Below are positions 55,219 to 64,000 of a stretch of 64,000 nt of DNA, one piece after another. The notes under the pieces are model-generated. The model saw only the letters and a list, made by a program, of their open reading frames with translations, made no database searches and was not told the origin of the DNA. Positions within the stretch are counted from its first letter, which is position 1. Each line of letters starts with the position of its first letter. The translations under genes and the position numbers were made by a program. Origin of the DNA: Colletotrichum lupini. Taxonomy: Eukaryota; Ascomycota; Sordariomycetes; Glomerellales; Glomerellaceae. The DNA is taken from assembly GCF_023278565.1 (NCBI RefSeq), contig NC_064678.1, positions 3,472,001-3,536,000 on the forward strand. Direction: 5' to 3'.

Positions 55219-56598
55219 TTGGCCAGAAAATACGAAAAAGAAAAATGAGCTGCCTGTGGCATTATGTAGGACCACCAAATTCGAACTCGCAACCTTTGCA
55301 GGACCCAATTACACGTTAATATTTCCTTCACTAGGTCATAGACACATTCAGGCGGTTCTCATGCCCTCCCTCTGGCAAATTCTGTCCTACAGATGTATGG
55401 GTCGAATGGTCGTGGTGTATTCGTGGATGTTTATTCCATATCGCACGTGACCTATTCCGGTATGGACCAAGCACTGAAGGAATCTCATCAGTTCATCGTT
55501 TTGTCACTCAACTCTAGAGCCTGTAGAAAAGGTTCATTCGTAAACACCTTTGCTGGCTGAAGTCGTACTATCTTATCTTCAAGGACCCAAGTCGACCCTG
55601 AAGATCGCTAGGTTTCCACAACACCACCTCAAGTCATAACCAGTCACCTCAACATCAGCGATGTGGAATCAACTCAAATCATGAAGTCACTATATAGTCA
55701 GCCCAGACGTACCGGTAGAAAAATTTGAAGTCTGACGAGATTCCGCAGCCGTCTCAAGCTCAACCGAATGCGTCCAGACGCGGATTTCCCTCCTATGAAC
55801 CCCCTATTCATAATCACCTATGTGGTGGTTTTTTTCTTCCCGGCTTTACAGGCGCAAAAGATCGACCTTGTCGGGATCAGGCTTTCAAGGGAAATCACAC
55901 GATACGGTACACTTTTTAATTACACAAAACGCGCAATGTGCCCCAAGCGCGCGCTCAACGATAATTACCTGTATGCAACCTCGATTATTGAACAATTTTC
56001 CGTCAAGTAACATCATTCATGGAAGGGACTTTCAGCATTGATGGTCTTGGAATGTTGACTTGCGAGTTGCAAGTCTAGGCCATATCCTTTTGCCAAGACA
56101 GGCAATTTAGCCATGACTCGAGACGAAGTCTTCTCGGGTTCTTATATTTGGCGACACGCCGGCCTCGACTACACTCTTGTGAATTAGTATATTAGAGTTC
56201 CTCAGAGCCCAGCTCCAGCTTCATTGGCATTGGTGTTGCATGTTCAGCCAAGAAGAAAGGCCCAGTGACTTTTAGATTACAGGATGTTGATACAGGAGCG
56301 AAGACTCACTTAGACTATTCTGTAGATAAAGTAAGTACTCTTTTTCTTCCAGTTACAGGTCCGCTCATCTAAAATCTCATTTCAACATCGTAGCTTAGGC
56401 TACATAGAGTTAGCTTGTGGTTGTTGGAGTGATTCACAACCGCAGTGCCGGTATGTCTACTCACGAAGTGTGAGCTTTCTCTCACTTGCCCGATCCAAGA
56501 CATATTTAAAGCCTCCTTCCCCACGATATGAGAGAGGTATACGGCGTAACCTCCAAGCCATCTCGAACACCCATATACCTTAGATCCGCGAAATCGAC
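55219..56598. other. Intergenic, AT-richer
   Basis: Upstream region of the small secreted-protein gene. A small frame with a hydrophobic start (55795-56010, + strand) is noted but not accepted. A B-box-like TTCGAAT motif lies near 55280 without a tRNA structure. Confidence 0.5.
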
Positions 56599-57094
56599 AT
56601 GAAGCTATCCGTCCTCGCCGGCATCACCCTCTTCAGTAGTTCAGCTCTTGGCTTGATGAGATGGGAATGCAGACAGACACCGAACTCTGGTTGGGGCGTA
56701 AGTCACAACCTCGCCTTCTACATTCCTACGACCCTCATTCTCTCAGTCATTTGAAAGCAACTAGCATGATTCGGTCAAGACTAACTTCGGAACCTGACAG
56801 GCGTCCAACTGCTCTCCAGATGACCAACGTCAGTGCACCACTTCAGTGTGTAACAGCAACGTGAGTTCCATTACATGATGATCGCGCATGCTGTGAATGG
56901 ATGCTTAATGATATGGACAGTGTCAGCGCGGCGCTCCTTGGAGCAACGCCCGCGGATATGCGTAAGTCTTAACATATTCACTTTCGGCGGCCTCGACTCT
57001 TGCCGAGCCTTGTTTGTAGACACGCTGACGATACTTGCCTCACTGCAGGAACGTAGACCTTGGGAACGCCTGCGACTGCTACTGCTGGAATTGA
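56599..57094 (+). CDS. Small secreted cysteine-rich protein, 81 aa, four exons
   Basis: Not visible as a long open frame; I assembled it from exons 56599-56697, 56801-56860, 56921-56961 and 57049-57094 (introns 103, 60 and 87 bp; donors GTAAGT, GTGAGT, GTAAGT). The joined frame is open and ends in TGA at 57092-57094. Residues 1-18 (MKLSVLAGITLFSSSALG) are a signal peptide. The mature 63 residues hold 8 cysteines, at 24, 37, 44, 49, 54, 75, 77 and 79, ending in ACDCYCWN. Size, signal peptide, cysteine content and many short exons fit fungal small secreted proteins (effector-like or antimicrobial-like). No named family recognised; function inferred only by type. Confidence 0.72.
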
Positions 57095-57178
57095 GGCGGG
57101 GACATATGATTGCAAATGAATGTATTCATGACCAGAAGGTCATTAAAAAAACAATACGAAAGAGTCCCGATCTCCATC

Positions 57179-58896
57179 TCACGCTTGCTTGACAGCCATG
57201 ATATCAACATCCCGATGCCCAACTTGTACTTCCAAAGCAATATCTTCTCCCGATGAAAGTGTTCGTGACAATCTCAGTTGTCCATCAATAAACACATTCC
57301 ATGTCCCAGGCCCCAAGTTCCTGAGAACAGGCTTGATTGTCCTCGTCGAGCCATCCCACGACCTGACAGTGAGCACCAGCATCCTCTCCTCCTCGCTCCA
57401 ATCTCCACGCAAGAAGTCAACGCCATCAGCCAAAGTGACTGCATCGACAAACGGCCGCGTCGAGACGTCTTGCGCAGTCCAAGGCCGCTCCCAAATAATC
57501 TTCTGCCCGTCCTCGACATTCAACCTTGCGTACCCGATCGCCGCGTTGCCGGAAAACGGGTCCATGTGCGTCCACCTCATCTCCTCGTCAAACGGCTCGT
57601 CGTTGCGCGGGTAATACAGCCCGCCGCGCTCCCACTTGGACCCCAACTCTTCGTCCGCGTATTTGAGCAACGCCGTCAGCTCGGCTTCCTTGCCTAGCTC
57701 GGAGAGCCACTGGACAATATACCCAAACGTGGGCTTGGTATACGGAAAGCCTCCCTTCTTACCCGCCTCGGCCTCCTTGGCGTTGCGCACCGCCTGTTCG
57801 AGCGTCTCGCGAGAGTCCGGCGCCGCGCCGTCTTCCTTGACCAGCTTTCTGAACTCGTTGCCGACGACAGGTGGGTTCAGACGAATCTCGCCTCCTCCCG
57901 TGTTGGTGACGTACCCGAGGGCCTGGTCTTCGTAGTGAGACCTCACGACGGACCCGTTCCACGAGTTCATAAAGGCCGAGCCCCACGCCGTCCATGCGGG
58001 ATCTTTGGGGCGGATAGTGAAGTCCTGCTTGACCATCCACGCGTCAGGCAGGAGGCCATCGGAGCCGACGAGCCCTTTCTTGTCCCATGCTGCTTTGTAC
58101 TTTTCCAAAACGTCGTCTACGACCGAAGTGCCCAGACGAGCGTCTCTCAGACGCATTCCGATCAGCTTGCGCAACTCGTCAGCGCACAACTCTCAGTTGT
58201 CAGTAGGCACATGTTGGTACTTACAGGAAACTGGTTGCAAACCACAAACACCATATTCGGCTCACAGCATACCCCAATCCACCCGTTCCCCTCCATCTCC
58301 TTGAGGATAGCATCCTGCAAGCTTCCCGCATCATACGAGAACTTCTCCGGACCCATCCCAAAAAACAACGGATTCCACAAAAACTCCAACGATCCCGGCC
58401 GCTCAAACTCGTCATCGTCAAACAACATCCCATACAACGCCACCATCATCAGCAAATGCCCGCTGTACATGATATTCTCCCTCACAACGGGGTCAGCCCA
58501 CGGCTTCCTGAGCTCCTTCAGGTCCGGATCGGTCGCGATCCCGGCCATGCTCGTGTTGAACCAGTACGCCCACACGGCGCGCAGGAGCATCTTGCGGATC
58601 GTCTGGCGCATGAGCGTCTTGTAGACGCTGCGGAGGGCCGGTTGGCGGTGGAAGTGCGCGGCGCCGGCGGCGTAGGCCATGGTCGCGAGCTGGTAGCGGT
58701 AGGCGTCGAGGAATTCCTGGAGGGGCTCCTGCGAGCCCATGAGGTTCCAGTCGTTGTCGGGCTGGGCGACGAGGTTGTGGAAGTGGCGGAGGTGGCCTGC
58801 TTGTTCTCGTGTTAGTTTGGGGTGTTTGGACAGGTCTGGTGCTCGTGGCTGCTCCTGAGTTTCGGTCGTCATTGTGATGGTGGTGGTTGAAGACAT
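57179..58896 (-). CDS. Linalool dehydratase/isomerase-like domain protein, 552 aa
   Basis: Two exons: 58225-58896 and 57179-58165. The 59-bp intron has a GTAAGT donor, GCTGAC branch and GCAAG acceptor; joined it reads VVCNQFP|LIGMR. The sequence has the (alpha/alpha)6-barrel pattern of the bacterial linalool dehydratase-isomerase family as found in fungal genomes: YQLATMAYAAGAAHFHRQPA, RENIMYSGHLLMMVALYGML, FDDDEFERPGSLEFLW, GWIGVCCEPNMVFVVCNQFP, and later TKPTFGYIVQWLSELGKEAE and PRNDEPFDEEMRWTHMDPFSGNAAIGYARL. There is no signal peptide. No terpene synthase, P450 or transporter gene lies nearby, so a terpenoid substrate is not supported by context. Family call is from memory of motifs, hence moderate confidence; the enzyme reaction is unknown. 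Confidence 0.72.
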
Positions 58897-59970
58897 GGCT
58901 GCGATTCGATTCGGTCTGCGGTTGTGAGAACGACGGAAATAACTAATGTTGGTTTCTACAGAGGCGCGAAATCGCTACGTTTGACCAATACATCACTTCT
59001 GTAAGAATGCTGCGGACATCATAAATAAGTCCCAAAAGATTCACGGGGTTCGGATTTGAAACGGGGCTATCCGCCCCATGATCGGCCGTAACAAGCCGGA
59101 CTACACCGGACCGTGGACCCCGATCAACCGATGTCAGACGAGGACGGACTTACGACGAACTAGAAGGAGTCGAAGGAATACAATCAAGTCTCCATCGGCA
59201 CTAGTCGGCAGGGGTGTTGCATTGCCCGAGCGCCCGAGAAACTCGATGTTTTCCTTCCTGTTGGAGAAGAAGTTGTCGCAGGCGCGGAGTTTAGTCGTAG
59301 TCGAGCGGGGATATGTCTCCTGTCAGCATCCTCCTCGCGACTCCCCCGCGTTGGCTGGTTTTCTGTCTTACTAGAAGGATTATTGTTGCCTAAAGAGGGC
59401 AATCGTAGTTGTAACGACCAACGGAAGACAGCTACGGATATTTGAGCTGTCAGTTATAGGAACCCCTCTACAATACCTTAGTAGGGTGGCTTTCACTCGA
59501 TCGTAATCGTGGCCACGCTTCTCGGTGAGGAGGTTTATGTGTAATGTGTGCATTATCGAATTCAAGAAACCTCACTTGGACGTCTTGTCAATGTGATCGA
59601 GAAAGGACGCCTGGATTTTATCTGCAGGTGAACGGACGCTTAGGGCCAGAGGAAGAACATCTTGTTTATTGCTTCATGATACCATAGCAAACAAGCCACG
59701 GGCTTTTCAGAATCTCACATGCTCATCTTCAAAGATCAAAAGAACTTGCTTGAAATGCGTTGGAATAATGCAACTCCTGAAGCGAACCTATCGGCAAACC
59801 ATGAAACACACAAATCCTCACCCCGTACCCAAACTCCAAATTCAGTCCCAGACTCCGTCCAAAGCCTTTTTACCCAGTCCGTCATTGATCTTCGGTATCC
59901 ATCATTGCAAACTCCCAGACAATTCAAGCCGTAGCTCTGCAATACACCCTCACCACCAAACACGACCTCC
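58897..59970. other. Intergenic: upstream of the Ldi-like gene and 3' flank of MRC1
   Basis: No gene seen. Plus-strand frames running into MRC1 from 59669 are antisense shadows. Confidence 0.55.
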
Positions 59971-62900
59971 TCACTCAAACTTGCCCGACCCAAAGAGGCC
60001 ATTAACAGCCTGGTGTCTCCTCTCAGCACCCTTCCACTTCCTCGCCTCCCTCCTCTTCTCATTCTCCTGGATCGCCGCTCGGCGCTCATTCTCTCTCGCC
60101 AAAGCACTAACACCCGACTTCTTGCTCGCGTTCTTCTTGATTTTGCCATCGTCGCCGAAACCACCGCCACCGCCGCCACGAGCAGAGAAAGCCGCAGCGC
60201 CGCCGTTGCCGGCTCCGCTGCTACCGATACCGCCACCGATACTGCCGCCACCGGAACCCTGCGAACTCAACACAGACGAGTTCGTCGTCGCGCGCCGGAG
60301 CAGTGCAGGGACCCTGAAGCTGCTGCCGCCGCTAGAAGCCGAGGCGGCGGCGTTTGGCATAGCAAAGGCGAGCTTGGAGGACGTTGTCGACATGTTGGAG
60401 GATGACTGCCGTTTCATGGTGAGGCGGTCGACGACCACCTGACGCGAGTTGGTGCGGCGCGGGTTCTTGCCCGGGGAGCGGTTCTCCTTGTTAGAAGGTT
60501 GCGCCTCCTCGTCGTCCGCCTCGCTGTCCGAGTGCGGGTCCGTGGCAGGAATCACTTCGTTCAGGTCCTCGAGCAGACTCGAGACGGACTCGCGAATCTC
60601 GCCCAGGTTGGAGGGCCTCTTGCCGTCCTTTGTCCTCCGCGCGTTGGTGGTGGACGGTACGTTGGCAGCGTTGGAGGCGAGAGGTGCACGTTGCGCTCCG
60701 GGCTGACTGTCTGGGACAGTGGTCTGCTGCTGCTGTTGCTCTTGAGACTGCGAGTCCTCCGTCTCCGTTGGCTCGGGCGCGAAGTCGAGGAAGTCCATCT
60801 CCTCGTCACTGCCGCGGTCCTCAATGGTGCGAAGGAAGGCCTGGTTGCCGGGTTTCTCCGCAATTTTCTTGATGCGCTCATCCGCGAAGAGGGCCTGCTG
60901 CATTTTCTGGAACTGACGACGCTTCAAACGCCGACGAGCCTCGCCGCCGTCGTCTGAGTCAGAGAGGTCATAGTCGGCGCCGCGCTTGCGGCGGAGCATA
61001 CCGGTTGTGATGTCATGGAAGAGCTTGTCGACCATCTTCTCATCGCTCTGACGCTCGTTGTCCCTGAGAATTTTGTTAGCTGAGAATACTGAAGCCAAGA
61101 CAGAGATCACTTACGCGTGAAGGGCAGCAAGTTTGCGCTCATCATCAGCAGTCATGCCGTTCTCGTCGTCAATCATCTCCTTGACGGAGGCAGCATCACT
61201 GTCGTCATCGCTGTCCTCGCCATCCGCACCTCCAAGTCCTGCATACTCATCCTCGGACTCGTCGGCCTGCTCCTCCACCATCTCCTTGGCCTTGCTCTTC
61301 TTGCGGTTGTACTCCTCCGCCTTCTTGAGCTGCTTCTGCTTCTTGACAGCCTCCTTTATGACGTTGAAGGCCGTCGTTTTGAAACCGAATTCGTCTACCT
61401 CGGGGCTGGCCCTGGAGTCCTCGATATCTTCGTCATCCGCGACAGCGGCTACGACGTCAATCTTGCGGCGCAGTTTACCCCTGCGGACGAGGGGGTAATC
61501 TTGCACTGAATCGACCTCGGCGTCCCTGTCCAGGACCATGGTATCCACGGTCGACGGGGGCGGTTCGACGAAGCGCTGCTTCAACGGCGTGTAGTCCTGC
61601 GGCCCGGCATCCTGAGTGGCATCCATAGAAGTTTGAGTGAACGGGTCGTCGTCGCGCAAGAGGCTGTCAAATCCACGCGCTTGGGATTGGGTGAAATGCA
61701 GGCGCACGCCCTCTGCGGAATCAGGCTGCGTGTCGGCTCTCTGGGTATCACCGCCCTGGCTGTCAAGAATCATGCTGTCGTGTTGTTGAGTAAGACCCAT
61801 CAAGTTGGAGTCGGGAAGGCTGTCGAAATCCGGCATAGGTGACTGAGAGGGGATCGTACCAGGAGCTGCCTGGCTGTCGTCCATTGTACCAGCGAAGATC
61901 TGGGTCAGACCCAGACCAGCGGCACCCGTAACGGGCAGTCCGGGAATGAATGTCTTCTTGGCAGAGCGCAATACCGAGGTGGGAACGGCGGGTGATTTGG
62001 TGTTGGGTGCAGCAGGGGATTGTTGGGTAGCAGTCCTGGGTCTTGGCGTCGCTTCGATTCTGTCCTCGTCTTCATCATCCGAGATGACTTGGCTCTTCTT
62101 TGATCGACGGATGTTGCGCGTGGGAAGACCCATGTCGTCCTCGGACTCGGGATCATTCTCGACTTCTTGGGCCTCAACCTCGGCCTCAGGGTGTTCTGAG
62201 CCGCTGTCATCAGCTTCGTTGTCGAACAACGCAACACCTTCCATTTCCACCTCGGAGCCACCATCTTCATCATCATCGACATTCTCGTCTTCAGAGCCAG
62301 ACAGCTCAAGCTCGACCTCAACGCCTCCCTCCGCCTCCTCCTCGGAACCGTCGTACGACTCATCGTCACTGTCGTCCCAGACGTCGAGCTCGCCATTCTT
62401 CCTCTTCTCCTTCTTCTCCTGCTTGGCAGCTGCTCTCTCGCGCTCCATAATCTCTTCGGCTTCCCTCCTAGCGCGAGAGACAATATCCTCAACCTCTTGC
62501 ATCTCGCGTTCACGCTCCTCGGCGGTCTGCACGACGATACCCTTTGACTTGAGGTACTCGAGACGCTTTTCACGCTCGATCTTGGCTTGTTGACGGGCGC
62601 GCTGCTGTAGCGTCATCTGCAATTGAGCCGTGGTGATTGTTGCCTTTTCGTATTTCCTCTTCCTCTCCTTTGTCGGCGATCCCACCCGAGCGAGGCGACG
62701 CAGATTAAGTAGAGACCGAGATGCATCTGCCTTGTTTCCCGGAGCCCTATTAAAGATGGCGTCAAATTTGCCGTTCTTGGCGATGGCCAACTCGTCGTCG
62801 TCGTCAAGGTCAATGACTGCATGGTTTACTGAGACTGAGGGCAGCTTGATGCGGACTTGACGTCTGGGTTTGACATCCTTGACGATAGTCTCTTCAGGAG

Positions 62901-64000
62901 GTGCAACGACCTTGCCCTTGCCCTTGTTAAGTCTTCTCGATGCCTCAAACACGTCGTCGAGGGAAAGCATGTCACCATCGTCGTCTGGGTCAATGGTGGG
63001 CTGCGCGACAGTCGTGGGCTCTTGAACCTTGGCAGGGGAGGCAGCCTTGGCGACAGGCGGGGAGCTGGGCGGCGTCTCGGGGTCCTTCATCTCAGCGTCG
63101 GTCTGGTGCGCTGAGACGGGTGTGGTAGGGCGGCTGGAGCTCGACAACTTGGGATCAGACTTGGGTTGAGCACCGAAGTTGAAGCGCTGGAGGAAATCCG
63201 CCTTTGTGAATTTCTTCCTCGTCTTGGCCTCGTGGGCAAGCTGCATGTTACGAGCCATGCGCTGGGTCTCGCGAGCCATCTCCTCGACGGCCTTCTTTCC
63301 CGCCTTCCTCGTAGGCCTAACGGCCTGGCTGAGCTTCCGGCCGCCCTCGTCGTCGGTGATATCAGAGACGTTGCCGACGTCGTCATCGTCATCAAAGAGG
63401 TCGACGTTGCTGATGGGCTCGCGTTCCATTCGTTCGGCGCGCTTTCTCTCCTCCTCAGCTTCGCGTGCGAGTCTCTCTTGTTTCTTGCGCTCGACGAGTG
63501 CCTGGAATCTGGCGTTCTTTGTGATTGCGGGAAGGGAGTCAGAGTCGGAGGCGTCGTCTGCTGTTGTCGTGGTAGTAGGTTTCACAGGTGACTGCCGGTC
63601 CGGAGAAACGAACAGCCCAGGACTCGATCGCGCAGCTGGGCTCCGTGGTGGTGGCGGCGTGGTCTGTCTATCCTGCTTCCTTTGCAGCCGCCGCGGTGCT
63701 ACCGGGATGTCGTCTTCCTCTTCCGCATCCCCCATGGTCGCGTCCTCGTCCTCTTCGTCATCGTCGTTGTTGGAGCCAAGTCGTCTTTGGATTCGGTCCA
63801 TAAAGCTCTCGGGCTCGTCCTCTGCGTCTGAAGGCTCGGCACCGCCCTTTAGCTGGGCAGCGAGCCGTCCTCTGGGGCGGAAGACGACTTCTTCTTCCGA
63901 GTCACTTGCTTGAGTGTCTCGTGGTGGTGACTTGCTCTTCTTTCGGGTCTGCTTGGGTTCGTCGTCCTCTGAACTCGTGTCAATGGCAGCCAAACGGGCT
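59971..64000 (-). CDS. MRC1: Mediator of replication checkpoint Mrc1/Claspin, 5' end outside window (1325 aa seen)
   Basis: Replication-fork adaptor that couples Mec1 signalling to Rad53/Cds1 and aids fork speed with Tof1-Csm3. Exons 61115->64000 and 59971-61063; the 51-bp intron splits a GCG codon (LAALH-A-DNERQSDEK). The frame runs off the window end (...RLAAIDTSSEDDEP), so the start is missing. Features: very acidic disordered segments; repeated SQ/TQ sites (for example QAVRP..., DSQGGDTQRADTQPDSAEG, THFTQSQ-type motifs) that are kinase targets in this family; the conserved central KARFQALVERKKQERLARE-like coiled coil; RKKFTKADFLQRFNFG; the MRC1-like domain with EDEYAGLGGADGEDSDDDSD; and DKLFHDITTGMLRRKRGADY then DLSDSDDGGEARRRLKRRQF in exon 2, followed by FLDFAPE. 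Confidence 0.92.

Noticed and set aside
55255..55330. TTCGAAT motif on the minus strand followed by T-runs, like a pol III gene
   Set aside because: Arms of a tRNA cloverleaf do not pair and no acceptor stem was found.
55768..56010. Small plus-strand frame with a hydrophobic signal-like start (MNPLFIITYVVVFFFPALQA)
   Set aside because: The rest is not cysteine-rich, has no family and sits in AT-rich intergenic DNA; support too weak to call a gene.
59669..60442. 257-codon plus-strand frame overlapping MRC1
   Set aside because: Antisense to the MRC1 3' exon; proline runs mirror the glycine-rich coding strand.

Overview
The window looks like nuclear DNA of a filamentous ascomycete (Pezizomycotina, probably a Sordariomycete). 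Introns are short (mostly 50-75 bp, GTRAGT...YAG, with CTRAC/CTGAC-like branch sites), genes sit on both strands, and the content is typical of such fungi: an EF-hand NADPH oxidase of the NoxC type, a fused HIS7, Mpe1, Mrc1, a SUR7/PalI-type membrane protein, a hydrolase-NACHT-ankyrin NLR and small cysteine-rich secreted proteins. I cannot name the species. Most multi-exon models below were rebuilt by hand from splice signals and frame continuity; no transcript data were available.

Layout. 1-1254: 3' part of mitochondrial methionyl-tRNA formyltransferase (5' end outside the window). 2.1-3.1 kb: a disordered basic protein. 4.0-4.9 kb (-): a secreted, probably GPI-anchored protein of three 58-residue modules. 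8.1-10.6 kb (-): NoxC-type oxidase. 12.9-13.4 kb: 5-hydroxyisourate hydrolase. 14.1-14.6 kb (-): a small unknown protein, followed by 5.6 kb without a convincing gene. 20.3-23.8 kb (-): a six-exon NLR, divergent from a 14-cysteine secreted protein at 24.9-25.5 kb. 26-29 kb is gene-poor and holds a decayed proline-rich gene and a tRNA-like relic. 29.3-30.1 kb (-): SUR7/PalI-family protein.

The centre is a housekeeping block: an unknown conserved-looking protein (31.4-32.2, -) head-to-head with GET3 (32.6-33.6, +), MPE1 (34.2-36.2, -), a DUG1-like dipeptidase (37.5-39.2, +), a Yippee-domain protein (39.7-40.8, -), ornithine decarboxylase antizyme with its +1 frameshift (45.0-46.3, +), HIS7 (47.1-48.9, -) divergent from a TFIIIC triple-barrel subunit (49.5-50.7, +), and a Vps62-family protein (52.6-54.2, +). 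The right end carries a gene fragment broken by one stop (54.7-55.2, -), an 81-residue cysteine-rich secreted protein in four exons (56.6-57.1, +), a linalool dehydratase/isomerase-like protein (57.2-58.9, -) and the replication-checkpoint mediator MRC1 (60.0-64.0, -, 5' end outside).

There is no metabolic gene cluster, CRISPR array, rRNA, intact tRNA or intact transposon that I could support. The strongest observations are the antizyme recoding site, which lies inside a perfect 8-bp hairpin, and the modular secreted protein, in which each of three repeats has one Cys pair exactly 57 residues apart and three N-glycosylation sequons at identical offsets.
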